Below, piece by piece: positions 18,103 through 26,600 of a DNA stretch of 64,000 nt (positions are counted from its first letter, which is position 1; the number at the start of each line of letters is the position of its first letter). The position numbers were made by a program, and so were the translations under genes. This DNA is from a gamma proteobacterium symbiont of Ctena orbiculata. Lineage in GTDB: Bacteria > Pseudomonadota > Gammaproteobacteria > Chromatiales > Chromatiaceae. Below the pieces are notes generated by a model that worked only from the letters and a program-made list of their open reading frames with translations, ran no database searches and was not told the DNA's origin. The stretch lies in contig QBVD01000041.1 in NCBI GenBank assembly GCA_003058525.1, positions 1-64,000 of the forward strand, read 5' to 3'.

Positions 18103-19194
18103 TTATAAGTCGATGACGGCCTTGCCGTTGCGTACAAACGGTGGTTTAACCACTTGCGCCTTGAGCCGTTTTCCACGCATTTCAACCTCGCAGGTCTCAC
18201 CGATATCGGGCAGGACCCGGGCAAGGGCGATGGATCGCTCCAACGTTGGGGCAAATCCACCGGAGGTGATCTCACCGACCTCTCTCTCGGCATCGTACAG
18301 CTTCAAATGGTTACGCAGCACCCCACGTCCGGTCAATACCAAACCGATGAAACGCCGCCTATTCGGATCATTGCGCTGTCGCTCCAGCACTGATCTGCCG
18401 ACGAAATCGCGTTCCGACGGGTCCCAGGCAATGGTCCAACCGAGCCCGGATTCCAGGGGCGAGGTCTCCTCGTCCATGTCGGAGCCATATAGATTCATAC
18501 CTGCTTCCAGACGCAGTGTGTCCCGAGCACCAAGCCCACATGGCTCAACACCCGCATCGTGCAATTGCCGCCAAAAGGGTGCCGCCTGATCACCTGGCAG
18601 CATGATCTCAAAACCGTCTTCACCGGTATAACCGGTTCGGGCCAGGAACCAATCGCCATCGGTAGCTGCATTGAACGGTTTCAGGTCAGCGCCTGCCTGG
18701 CGCAGAATGTCAGACATCAGTGGCAGCGCTTTTGATCGCGCATTGGGACCCTGTACTGCGATCATGGCGAGATCGCGACGGGGTGTGATGTTCACATCGT
18801 AGGTTTCTGATTTCTGCGCCAACCATGCCAGGTCCTTCTCCGTGGTGCCTGCATTCACCACCAGGCGATACCAGCTGTCATGCAGATAGTAGACGATAAG
18901 GTCATCCACCACGCCACCCGTATCGTTGAGCATACAGGTGTAGAGGGCCTTGCCCTTTTGCTTCAGCTTATCCACATCGTTGGCCAACAGATTGCGTAAA
19001 AGTGGATTAACACCATCGCCTTTGATATCGACCACCGTCATATGCGATACATCGAACATACCCGCGTCACGCCGCACCTGATGATGCTCCTCCAATTGGG
19101 AACCATAGTGCAAAGGCATATCCCAACCGCCGAAAGGAACCAGTCGGGCCCCCATTGCCTGGTGCGTAGCGTAAAGTACAGTCTGCTTAGTCAT
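18103..19194 (-). CDS. gcvT: Glycine cleavage system T protein (aminomethyltransferase)
   Basis: A 363-residue GcvT, releasing ammonia and moving the methylene to tetrahydrofolate. Visible motifs are [33 protein letters not shown], the folate-site segment [15 protein letters not shown] and [19 protein letters not shown] 19194 is chosen over an in-frame TTG at 19212 because GGAGAAGG lies at the right spacing. First gene of the operon; the riboswitch terminator ends 23 bases upstream. Confidence 0.97.
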   Translation of the reverse strand: MTKQTVLYATHQAMGARLVPFGGWDMPLHYGSQLEEHHQVRRDAGMFDVSHMTVVDIKGDGVNPLLRNLLANDVDKLKQKGKALYTCMLNDTGGVVDDLIVYYLHDSWYRLVVNAGTTEKDLAWLAQKSETYDVNITPRRDLAMIAVQGPNARSKALPLMSDILRQAGADLKPFNAATDGDWFLARTGYTGEDGFEIMLPGDQAAPFWRQLHDAGVEPCGLGARDTLRLEAGMNLYGSDMDEETSPLESGLGWTIAWDPSERDFVGRSVLERQRNDPNRRRFIGLVLTGRGVLRNHLKLYDAEREVGEITSGGFAPTLERSIALARVLPDIGETCEVEMRGKRLKAQVVKPPFVRNGKAVIDL

Positions 19195-19217
19195 TGCCTT
19201 CTCCAGGTCCAAAACGT

Positions 19218-19258
19218 AAAAAGGGGCGGCGCGGATGAATACCCATCCGCGCCGCCCC
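19218..19258 (-). terminator. Riboswitch-controlled intrinsic terminator before gcvT
   Basis: A perfect 15-bp GC-rich stem (arms 19223-19237 and 19244-19258, 6-nt loop) followed on the minus strand by five T. It directly follows the second glycine aptamer, whose closing stem shares bases with the terminator's 5' arm, so glycine binding and terminator formation should be exclusive. This implies transcriptional control of the gcv genes. Confidence 0.9.
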
Positions 19259-19517
19259 TCTGTCCAAAACCTGAGAGTTTGGCGCCGCTGTTGTTTGTTT
19301 CGGCATGGTGATAATCACTATTTACCGCCTGTCCAAACAGCACTATAGAGCGCCTGCCCCTTCGGTGGGTGTTGTCACACCGCTCTCCAGAGTCGACCTA
19401 AATCCCCCGTTGGTTGACCTTTACAGGGTGACTTCCCCCCCACGGTCCTTTTGCCTGAGCGATTCCGGGCGGGATTGCGCCTTCGGCGCCGGCTTGGGCC
19501 GGCCTCTCCCACGGGGG
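19255..19517 (-). promoter_or_regulatory. Tandem glycine riboswitch
   Basis: Two consecutive glycine aptamers on the minus strand. Aptamer 1 (about 19431-19517) shows GGGAGAGG, GCCGAAGGCGCAA and CTCAGGCAAAAGGACCG, all close to the family consensus. Aptamer 2 (about 19255-19394) shows CTGGAGAGCGG, CACCGAAGGGGCAGG and ACTCTCAGGTTTTGGACAGAG, close to consensus with a longer variable arm between. A terminator follows, so this should switch the gcv operon on with excess glycine, as known for the class. Confidence 0.92.
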
Positions 19518-19634
19518 TGGATCGAGATGACGACTATACCTTGCCGCAAACCGCTTGCCAATCGCGAAAAACCTTATAGGCGGTCCCGTTTCACCACCGA
19601 TCAAGGGTTCGCAAGCAACTTCGACAGCTGTCAC

Positions 19635-19704
19635 CCAGGGCCTGTTCAGACCTAATTTGCAGGGTTGTCGCAGCGACTAATGGGTAAGTGTTAACAGGTC
19701 CTGG
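19635..19704. repeat. Miniature copy of the structured repeat (about 70 bp)
   Basis: The ends CCAGGGCCTGTT and AACAGGTCCTGG form a 12-bp inverted repeat with one mismatch. The same end motif caps the full-length repeats, but here the two inner hairpins are missing. It lies 15 bp beyond the ubiI stop, between ubiI and the riboswitch leader. Confidence 0.6.
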
Positions 19705-19718
19705 TGTAGCGCCCTACA

Positions 19719-20924
19719 CTAATGCATTCGGACTCTGGCAAGGGAAGGCAGATCACCACTCATCCCCATGGCACGACGAATCAGCTGATGCTTGATAACT
19801 CCGGACCGATTCGCCACATCCAGACCGAGGTTGCGAATCAGTCTAAGCGGCATCACGTCGTTGCTGAAAATGCGTTTGAAGGCATCCATTGCGGCCAACA
19901 TGGCCATATTCGGTCCCTTTCTCGCCCGCTCATACCGTCTCAATGTGGTGATAGAACCAATTGCTCTGCCTGTGCGATAGGCGTCAATGACTACATCAGC
20001 GAGAGTCATGGCATCCATGAATCCGAGATTGACCCCCTGTCCCGCCAAGGGGTGCATCGCATGGGCCGCATCACCCACCAGGACAAATCCGGGCAGACAA
20101 TAGGTTTGGGCATGCCCAAGACGCAGCGGAAAGAGGCCGCGTGGTCCAACATCGATTATCTCACCCAGAACAGCCTCACTGGCACGGGTCAGTTGATCAC
20201 AGAACAGTGCATCGGAGAGCGCCATCAATTCGTCTGCCTGCTGCGGTGACGTCGACCATACGATGGAGCAGCGCCCGTCATCTATAGGAAGCAGTGCGAG
20301 AGGTCCTCGCGGCATGAAGCGCTGTCTGGCCATCCGCTGATGATGGCGTGATGGTTTGACCGTAGCGACAATGGCATGTTGATTGTAATCCCACCCTTTA
20401 GTGCCGATACCCGCCATCTCACGCAACTGCGAATCACGACCGTCTGCCGCCACGATGAGTTTAGCTCTCAATTGCTCACCATCGTGCATAACGACACCCG
20501 GAAGTTGATCCAACTGTAACTCCGCGACACCGGCAGGATGACGTAAAGTGACATTGGGTAGTGTCTCCAGTATTTCCCATAGCGCCAACTGGGTGACACG
20601 GTTTTCCACAATATGGCCCAGATCGGATTCTCCAATTTCAGACGCACTGAAATGAATTCGACCGCTACCCTCCGCATCCCATACCTCCATATCGGTGTAT
20701 GGGCTTACACGCATCTCAGCCATTCTCGACCAGGCACCTAGATTTTGAAGCATGCATTGTGATGCACGGGTCAATGCAGAGACGCGAAGATCGACTTCAT
20801 CCTTTGGCCAACTGCGTTGAGGCTCTCTCGTTTCAAGGATGCAGATGTTCAATCCGGCATCAGCGAGGGCACAGGCCAATGCGGCCCCCACCATGCCACC
20901 GCCCACGACAATCAGATCGTACAT
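19719..20924 (-). CDS. ubiI: UbiH/UbiF/UbiI-family FAD monooxygenase (likely UbiI)
   Basis: A flavin hydroxylase of about 401 residues for ubiquinone ring hydroxylation. It has the N-terminal FAD site DLIVVGGGMVGAALACAL, the middle VAADGRDSQLRE motif and the C-terminal GDAAHAMHPLAGQGVNLG. Assigned as UbiI (C5 hydroxylation) because it follows ubiH in the conserved pepP-ubiH-ubiI order and Coq7 is present instead of UbiF. A TTG-initiated extension exists; ATG 20924, four bases after the ubiH stop, is preferred. Confidence 0.85.
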   Translation of the reverse strand: MYDLIVVGGGMVGAALACALADAGLNICILETREPQRSWPKDEVDLRVSALTRASQCMLQNLGAWSRMAEMRVSPYTDMEVWDAEGSGRIHFSASEIGESDLGHIVENRVTQLALWEILETLPNVTLRHPAGVAELQLDQLPGVVMHDGEQLRAKLIVAADGRDSQLREMAGIGTKGWDYNQHAIVATVKPSRHHQRMARQRFMPRGPLALLPIDDGRCSIVWSTSPQQADELMALSDALFCDQLTRASEAVLGEIIDVGPRGLFPLRLGHAQTYCLPGFVLVGDAAHAMHPLAGQGVNLGFMDAMTLADVVIDAYRTGRAIGSITTLRRYERARKGPNMAMLAAMDAFKRIFSNDVMPLRLIRNLGLDVANRSGVIKHQLIRRAMGMSGDLPSLARVRMH

Positions 20925-20928
20925 TACT

Positions 20929-22152
20929 TTAATCAAGTGATATCCCTCGCGCCAATCTTGGCAATCGTCCGTTCAATCCCATGAATTGACGCGCCACCAG
21001 GTGTTTCATACTGGGAACAACATCAAGACCCACCATACCCAGATTTCGAACCAGCCGTAACGGACCGAACGGATTAGCGAAAAACCGTGCCAGGCTATCG
21101 GTGATCATGGCTACACTGTTCTGATCCTTTTTGCGCCAATTTGCATACTCCTTCAATAATTCGATATCACCCGGATCCTGCCCCCTCTGCGCGGCATCGG
21201 ACACCAGGTCCGCCAGCACAGCGACGTCTCGCAGACCGAGATTAAAGCCCTGCCCCGTTACCGGATGAATCGCGTGAGCGGCATTTCCGATCAGGGCCAC
21301 GCGGGAGCTGACCTGCTCTACCGCTTGTCGTAAACTCAGTGGATAAGCAACCCGTTTACCCAATTCATACAGACGCCCGAGACGATAACCGAAACGGTCC
21401 TGCAACCTGAGCAGAAACGCTTCGTCCCGCAACGCCATCAGTTCCGCAATCTGGTCATCTTTTGCCGTCCACACCATGGAAAGGCGATTATCACGCATGG
21501 GCAGCAATGCCAGGGGTCCGGTATTGGTGAAACGCTCATAAGCGATTCCTTGATGCGCTTGTTCAGCACGCAGATTGGCAATGATCGCGGTCTGGCCGTA
21601 TGACTTCTCTTTCAGGGGAATCGACAGAAACTGCCTGACCAGGGAATCTCCACCGTCTGCAGCCACCAGCAGACGCGTACTCAGAACCTGCTCGCCATCA
21701 TCCTGGCCGATGCGCACTTCAACATCTCTGTCCGATACTGCAAAACTCTTCAGTCTTGCCGGGCAGATCATTTTTATGGCGTCATGATTCACCAGATCCG
21801 GTAATAAAGCCTGGCCCAGTGCGCGAGCGGTTACAACATAACCCAAAGCCTCGACTCCTTCATCCAGGTGATTGAGTCGGGTAAAACCAAAGTGACCGCG
21901 ATCGGAGATATGGATATTCAATATCGGCTCGGCGGCGACCTGAATGTCATCCCAAACACCCATTGCCTGTAAGATAATACGGCTGCCCCAGGAGAGGGCA
22001 AGCACTCTGTCATCGAAACTGGGCTGAGCCGAGGAGTCGAACGGCCAGGCTTCGATGACACCGATCCTCAATCCCTGCCCACTGACCGCATGCGCCAGGC
22101 TGGCGCCCACCATACCGCCACCGACGATCAGAAGATCAAAACTATCTGCCAT
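20929..22152 (-). CDS. ubiH: 2-octaprenyl-6-methoxyphenol hydroxylase
   Basis: A flavin hydroxylase of about 407 residues. FAD motifs are DLLIVGGGMVGASLAHAVSG, VAADGGDSLVRQ and GNAAHAIHPVTGQGFNLGLRD. The segment ISDRGHFGFTRL matches the UbiH-specific ISDRGHAGF region of the E. coli enzyme, separating it from UbiI. The ATG at 22152 is one base after the pepP stop, so it is coupled to pepP. Confidence 0.92.
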   Translation of the reverse strand: MADSFDLLIVGGGMVGASLAHAVSGQGLRIGVIEAWPFDSSAQPSFDDRVLALSWGSRIILQAMGVWDDIQVAAEPILNIHISDRGHFGFTRLNHLDEGVEALGYVVTARALGQALLPDLVNHDAIKMICPARLKSFAVSDRDVEVRIGQDDGEQVLSTRLLVAADGGDSLVRQFLSIPLKEKSYGQTAIIANLRAEQAHQGIAYERFTNTGPLALLPMRDNRLSMVWTAKDDQIAELMALRDEAFLLRLQDRFGYRLGRLYELGKRVAYPLSLRQAVEQVSSRVALIGNAAHAIHPVTGQGFNLGLRDVAVLADLVSDAAQRGQDPGDIELLKEYANWRKKDQNSVAMITDSLARFFANPFGPLRLVRNLGMVGLDVVPSMKHLVARQFMGLNGRLPRLARGISLD

Positions 22153-22153
22153 A

Positions 22154-23461
22154 TCATGCCGCCATAATGGCCTCAATTTCAGCCACTGTTTTTACAATAT
22201 CCTTGGTCAAGACCTCACAGCCATCTTTGGTCACTGCCACGTCGTCTTCAATACGGATACCGATGTTCCACCACTTCTTGGCCACACCCTTGGAGCCGGC
22301 GGGTATGTATATACCGGGTTCGATTGTCAAAACCATGCCCGGTTCCAATAAACGCCAGGTTCCGTCAACTTTATAATCACCCACATCATGTACATCCATA
22401 CCGATCCAATGCCCGGTGCGATGCGGAAAAAAAGCCTTGTACTTCTCTTCGCGAATCAATTTAGCCAGTGTACCCTTAAGTATTCCCAGTTTGATCAAGC
22501 CCCTGGTGATGGTCCGCACCGCGGCATCATGGGGATCATTCCAATGGTTACCCGGCTTTACCTTGGCAATCGCAGCCTCCTGTGCCGCCAGCACCAACTC
22601 ATACAACTCTCGCTGTGGCTTACTGAAGCTGCCGTTTACCGGATATGTGCGTGTGATATCAGAGGCATAATAGTCCACTTCACAGCCGGCATCGATCAGC
22701 AACATCTGTTTGTCGGCAACCTTATCCATGTTATCAATGTAGTGCAGCGTGCAGGCATTTAAGCCGGCACCGACAATCGGGGGATAGGCCTGGGACTTGG
22801 CGCCCTGATGTGCACACTCACGCACAAACTCAGCTTCAAGCTGATACTCCCACAAACCCGCTTTACAGACCTGCATCACCCTTTTGTGCGCCTTGGCGGA
22901 AATCCTTGCAGCCTGGCGCATGACCTTCAGCTCGGATCGACTCTTGTATAACCGCATTTCGTGCAGATAGTGATCCAGCGCAATGATCTCGACCGGTCCC
23001 TGAACACCGCTGCGCGCTTCACAACGAATGGCGTTGATCCACTCAGAGAGTCGTTTGTCGAACTTTGCATTACAACCCATGATGTAAAAGATGCGCTCAC
23101 ACTGTTCAAGCATGCGTGGCAGAATGTCATCCAAATCTCCGATTGGAAAGGAATCATCTGCTCCATAGTCATCGATAGCGCCTTCCTGTCCCGCTATGGC
23201 CCCATCCCACTGCTCCTTTACCGGATCGCGCTCCCTATTGAAAAGAATATACTCCGCCTGCTTTCTTCCCGGAATCAGGACCAGCACAGCCTCCGGCTCG
23301 GGAAAACCTGTCAAATAATAGAAATCACTGTCGGGCCGGTAAGGATAGTGCACATCTCTGTTGCGAATCAGCTGCGGCGCCGTGGGCAGTATGGCAATAC
23401 TGCCCGGCCCCATCATGCGCATCAGTTCACGTCGCCGCCGTTTGAATTCACTCTTCACCAT
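22154..23461 (-). CDS. pepP: Xaa-Pro aminopeptidase P
   Basis: A 435-residue metallopeptidase with a pita-bread fold that removes N-terminal residues preceding proline. Mn-binding motifs are in place: IDAGCEVDYYASDITRTYP, HRTGHWIGMDVHDVG, IEPGIYIP and IRIEDDVAVT. The start at 23461 follows GGGAG and overlaps the 3' end of ygfB by 14 bp, so the two are coupled. Confidence 0.95.
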   Translation of the reverse strand: MVKSEFKRRRRELMRMMGPGSIAILPTAPQLIRNRDVHYPYRPDSDFYYLTGFPEPEAVLVLIPGRKQAEYILFNRERDPVKEQWDGAIAGQEGAIDDYGADDSFPIGDLDDILPRMLEQCERIFYIMGCNAKFDKRLSEWINAIRCEARSGVQGPVEIIALDHYLHEMRLYKSRSELKVMRQAARISAKAHKRVMQVCKAGLWEYQLEAEFVRECAHQGAKSQAYPPIVGAGLNACTLHYIDNMDKVADKQMLLIDAGCEVDYYASDITRTYPVNGSFSKPQRELYELVLAAQEAAIAKVKPGNHWNDPHDAAVRTITRGLIKLGILKGTLAKLIREEKYKAFFPHRTGHWIGMDVHDVGDYKVDGTWRLLEPGMVLTIEPGIYIPAGSKGVAKKWWNIGIRIEDDVAVTKDGCEVLTKDIVKTVAEIEAIMAA

Positions 23462-24014
23462 GGTCGAGCTCCCGAACTTTCGCCAGATCTCCCCAAATAA
23501 GCAAGGTCACCACTTTCAGGAATTCCTGTAGTTCTGCATAAGCCTGTTCAGTCGCCTCACCCGACTCGAGTAATTCATAGTCGAGCCGGGTGAAATGGGT
23601 AATATCCTGCAATGCCTCTCTGGCATCACCTTCGAGTTGCTGATCCGTGATACCCGACATGCCCAAACCATACAGATACCCTTCACACCATTCACTCAGG
23701 GCCTTGGCCCTTGCGGTAATGGGTTGTGTATCATCCGGAAGATAGGGCATGAAAGTCAGATCATCATTGCCAATCTGGTCACGAGATATATAGTAAAGTT
23801 CACCGATCATCTCTCTGGCCTCGCGCGCCAACAGATCCTCTTGAGGCCAATCCTCGAACAGCGCCGTCATCCAATCGATGTGGCTTTGAATGGTACCGGC
23901 ACACACCAGACCACAAATCACGCCATGGATCTCGCTGGCGCCAAGATCTAGGCCGATTGAGCTCAACGCCCCTACAAGACGTGAATAATCGGGCATTTGG
24001 CGATTCTCAATCAT
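23448..24014 (-). CDS. ygfB: UPF0149 family protein YgfB
   Basis: A 188-residue helical protein matching the YgfB family, seen in ASEIHGVICGLVCAG, CEGYLYGLG and VVTLLIWGDLAKVR. A related Pseudomonas protein restrains a lysis/regulatory pathway, but the role here is unknown. It begins the ygfB-pepP-ubiH-ubiI unit, with GAGGA upstream of ATG 24014, and copy 2 of the structured repeat starts 21 bp upstream. Confidence 0.9.
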   Translation of the reverse strand: MIENRQMPDYSRLVGALSSIGLDLGASEIHGVICGLVCAGTIQSHIDWMTALFEDWPQEDLLAREAREMIGELYYISRDQIGNDDLTFMPYLPDDTQPITARAKALSEWCEGYLYGLGMSGITDQQLEGDAREALQDITHFTRLDYELLESGEATEQAYAELQEFLKVVTLLIWGDLAKVRELDHGEE

Positions 24015-24035
24015 TTACATTTTCCTCTATGATTA

Positions 24036-24332
24036 AGGGCCTGTTAATACCAATTTGATTGCCACTGTGGCACTCGAAAAAGCGCCATTCAAGTCACGAG
24101 GAGCGTAATTTGGTGACTCCAAATATGCGACGAGTAATACCGGGCGGCTTTTTTTTAGGCGTACCCCAAGGGCACTTCCTTCGGGGCTTAACCCGATGGG
24201 CCAGGGCCCTGTTTTTTACCCAGCGGCGTTATCGGTCGCATATGTAGATCCACTACACAACGCTCCTTCTGCCTTGCTGGATAAAAAAACAGGGTCTTGG
24301 CAGTGACAATCAAATTAGTGTTAGCAAGCCCT
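24036..24332 (+). repeat. Dispersed structured repeat, full copy 2 (297 bp)
   Basis: The most diverged copy. Terminal arms are 24036-24067 and 24301-24332 with five mismatches, but the shared inner variant ATTTGATTG is present in both arms, unlike the other copies. Hairpin B remains (the arms include GTTTTTTACCCAGC and GCTGGATAAAAAAAC); hairpin A is degraded. It carries the extra segment ACCCCAAGGGCACTTCC shared with the copy at 43168 (longer subtype). It lies between ygfB and the ZapB-like gene, upstream of both. Confidence 0.85.
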
Positions 24333-24399
24333 AGAAACAAATCATAACATGCAGATGTAGAGATTGACCCGCCAGTATCTGACCACTATATTGTTGGCC

Positions 24400-24633
24400 A
24401 TGACTGAGAAAGAGACACAAAATCCGGCGGATTTGGACCTACGGAAGCTTGAAATCCGGGTTGAAGAGCTTATACGGGCCTGCTCCTACCTTAAAGATGA
24501 GAATAAATCACTGCGTGTCAGACAGGATAACCTGGTATCCGAACGCGCCGCGCTCATCGAAAAGACAGAGCTGGCTCGTGCCAGGGTTGAAGCCATGATT
24601 ACACGACTGAAATCCATGGAAACACCCCAGTGA
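24400..24633 (+). CDS. ZapB-like coiled-coil protein (TIGR02449 type)
   Basis: A protein of about 77 residues, charged and fully helical with heptad-like spacing (LDLRKLEIRVEELI, ENKSLRVRQDNL). It matches the small TIGR02449/ZapB-like family often found just before zapA, which likely assists Z-ring assembly. The frame opens at TTG 24364, but ATG 24400 starts the family-like region. It overlaps the zapA start by 4 bp. Confidence 0.75.
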   Translation: MTEKETQNPADLDLRKLEIRVEELIRACSYLKDENKSLRVRQDNLVSERAALIEKTELARARVEAMITRLKSMETPQ

Positions 24634-24944
24634 GCAACGATCGATTGCCTGTAACAGTCAATATCCTCGATAAAGAGTACCGTATTTCCTGCCTGCCGGA
24701 AGAACGAGAATCCCTTTTACAAGCCGCTGCTTATCTCGATGGCCAGATGCGCGAGATCAGGCAGAACGGGCGTATCATAGGCACTGAGCGGGTTGCCGTT
24801 ATGGCCGCGCTCAATATTGCCAATGATCTGCTCTCCAGCCAGCAAAGCAAGGAAAATGGCTCGCAGAACATATCGCGTCGTATAAAAAATCTACAAGAAA
24901 AGATTGAGATTGCACTCAATACAACCAATCAACTGGAACTTTGA
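24630..24944 (+). CDS. zapA: Cell division protein ZapA
   Basis: A 104-residue FtsZ-associated protein. The N-terminal globular part VTVNILDKEYRISCLPEE and the following AAAYLDGQMREIR and C-terminal coiled coil are typical of ZapA, which bundles FtsZ filaments. The start is GTG 24630, overlapping the stop of the previous gene. Followed 26 bp later by 6S RNA, as in E. coli. Confidence 0.93.
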   Translation: MSNDRLPVTVNILDKEYRISCLPEERESLLQAAAYLDGQMREIRQNGRIIGTERVAVMAALNIANDLLSSQQSKENGSQNISRRIKNLQEKIEIALNTTNQLEL

Positions 24945-24970
24945 TCAAAATAGGTTTAGCCTAGAGGTAT

Positions 24971-25158
24971 GACATCCCCTGCGGTGTTCGTAAGCAACCA
25001 GGGTATTTTCTTGAGCCTAACATCTACCCAGGGAGCATGATGAAAGGGCCGGTGTGCATGTCCGCATCCTAGCGGGAAGCCTGAAGCTCTTCTGTTGTTC
25101 CCACTTGAACCCTCTGGTTCAAGAACAGCGGTTTGCGACGGCACAGGTGGGGGATGTC
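24971..25158 (+). ncRNA. ssrS: 6S RNA
   Basis: A roughly 188-nt region folding on itself: GACATCCC at 24971 pairs with GGGATGTC at 25151-25158. It contains the conserved features TGCGGTGTTCG near the 5' side, ACTTGAACCCTCTGGTTCAAG (terminal hairpin) and TTTGCGACGGCACAGG near the 3' side. 6S RNA binds sigma70 RNA polymerase in stationary phase. Position between zapA and fau is the conserved gammaproteobacterial locus. Ends are approximate. Confidence 0.93.
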
Positions 25159-25181
25159 TCTTATACAACCCCGCTCAAACC

Positions 25182-25769
25182 ATGCAAGCTCACCATATCC
25201 GCCGTCAAATCAAGGCTCACCGGCAGCAGCTGAGCCTACAAACACTCAAGCTCCATAGCCGAAAGGTCCTCCGACTGGCTGCAAACTACAAGCCCTTCAG
25301 ACATAGCCGTCGCATCGCTTTTTATATCGCCGTACGGGGTGAAATGGATCCGTCACCCTTGTTGCAACTTGCACTGGATACTGGCAAATCCACTTTTTTG
25401 CCCGTGCTGCGAGAGCGGCCATCCCGTGGGCTATGGTTTGCGCCTTTTACATCTCGTTCAAGCTTGACAACAAATCGATTTGGTATTCCTGAACCGAATC
25501 ACAATCATAGCAAGCTGATCATGCCATGGACTCTTGATCTGGTGTTCGTGCCCCTGATTGCATTCGATAAAAAAGGGAATCGGTTGGGTATGGGAGGTGG
25601 ATACTATGACCGGACATTTGCATTTCAAAGAAAACGCAGCCATCTAAAAGGCCCAACACTGGTTGGTTTGGCGCATGAGTTTCAACAACAATCACAAATA
25701 CCGGTAAAGCCTTGGGATATACCACTCGATGCTGTCATAACAGAAGCAGCGATATACAAGTTCAAATAG
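25182..25769 (+). CDS. fau: 5-formyltetrahydrofolate cyclo-ligase
   Basis: A 195-residue ATP-dependent enzyme recycling 5-formyl-THF to 5,10-methenyl-THF. The ATP/Mg motif LGMGGGYYDRTFA and preceding FVPLIAFDKKGNR are diagnostic. The open frame extends back into the 6S RNA gene; ATG 25182 gives the correct N-terminus. It is co-transcribed with or processed from the 6S RNA transcript, as in E. coli. Confidence 0.93.
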   Translation: MQAHHIRRQIKAHRQQLSLQTLKLHSRKVLRLAANYKPFRHSRRIAFYIAVRGEMDPSPLLQLALDTGKSTFLPVLRERPSRGLWFAPFTSRSSLTTNRFGIPEPNHNHSKLIMPWTLDLVFVPLIAFDKKGNRLGMGGGYYDRTFAFQRKRSHLKGPTLVGLAHEFQQQSQIPVKPWDIPLDAVITEAAIYKFK

Positions 25770-25963
25770 CAAAAACATAAAAACTGGATGTTTAGATCAT
25801 CATATTTAGACTCATCGACACCCATCAACATCACTTAGCAAGTGTTGCATATCAACAACGATTTGAAATAATTGATAAAAGATTACCATCTATTCTGGAT
25901 TTTTTTAAAAGCTGAATTATACTCAGTTCATCTATTAGGTAGTTCTCTCGGGAGGGAATGTAA

Positions 25964-26329
25964 ATGGCGAAGAAAAAGGCCGCCAAAAAGAAGGCAACTG
26001 TTAGACGTTCAACCACAACCAAGAAGGCACCCGCAAAGAGAAGGGTCGCCAAGAAGAAGGCAACGACTAAGAAGAGAGTCGCAGCCAAGAAGAAAGTCAC
26101 GAAGAAGAAGGTGGCAACCAAAAAGAGAGTTGCCAAAAAGACAGCAAAGAAACGGGTAGCTAAAAAGAAAGCTACAACCAAAAAGAGGGTGGCCAAGAAG
26201 AAGGCAACCAAGAAGAAGGTCGCAAAGAAGAAGGTTGCTAAGAAAAAGGCAACTAAAAAGAAGGTCGCTAAGAAGAGACCTGCGCGTCCCAGGAAAGTGA
26301 CGCCACGTAAGAAAAGAACAGCCAGATAA
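25964..26329 (+). CDS. Lysine/alanine-rich histone H1-like protein
   Basis: A 121-residue protein made almost wholly of KKKA/KKRVAKK-type repeats after a start MAKKKAAKKKATVRRS. The high positive charge and low complexity match bacterial histone H1-like/AlgP-type DNA-binding tails that compact or regulate DNA. GGGAGGGAATG precedes ATG 25964. The mixed AAG/AAA codons for lysine argue for a real, maintained coding frame. The C-terminus ends in an Arg/Pro-rich PRKKRTAR. A clear terminator follows at 26354. Confidence 0.85.
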   Translation: MAKKKAAKKKATVRRSTTTKKAPAKRRVAKKKATTKKRVAAKKKVTKKKVATKKRVAKKTAKKRVAKKKATTKKRVAKKKATKKKVAKKKVAKKKATKKKVAKKRPARPRKVTPRKKRTAR

Positions 26330-26353
26330 GTCTGTTATTTCTTAACTATACTA

Positions 26354-26376
26354 AACCCCGCTCTGCGGGGTTTTTT
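26354..26376 (+). terminator. Intrinsic terminator after histone-like gene
   Basis: Stem AACCCCGC/GCGGGGTT with a 2-4 nt loop, followed by a run of T. Placed 25 bp after the stop codon. Confidence 0.85.
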
Positions 26377-26600
26377 ATTGTCTGCGCTACCGCCTGTACC
26401 GTACCACAATAATTGTTATTTTTACCTTTAATATCATACTGTTACAAAGACTCACGCAGACACATAAAACGCAATAAACAACGTTAACGACATCACTCGA
26501 TAGCAACCGCATGAGTGTGGCATACGTTACGGGAGATCATAGTGTCTATACCACATCCCATAGACGAATCAGATCCGACATACCGATCATGATGGAGAAC

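Noticed and set aside
23531-23555. AAGCCTGTTCAG as another repeat end
   Set aside because: It lies within ygfB coding sequence and lacks the GGG edge.
25095-25181. N-terminal extension of fau
   Set aside because: It runs through the 6S RNA 3' half, and the family start is at 25182.
25852-26211. 119-residue minus-strand frame opposite the histone-like gene
   Set aside because: Phe/Leu/Ala periodicity is only the mirror of AAG-rich Lys codons. The plus-strand gene has a ribosome site and terminator.
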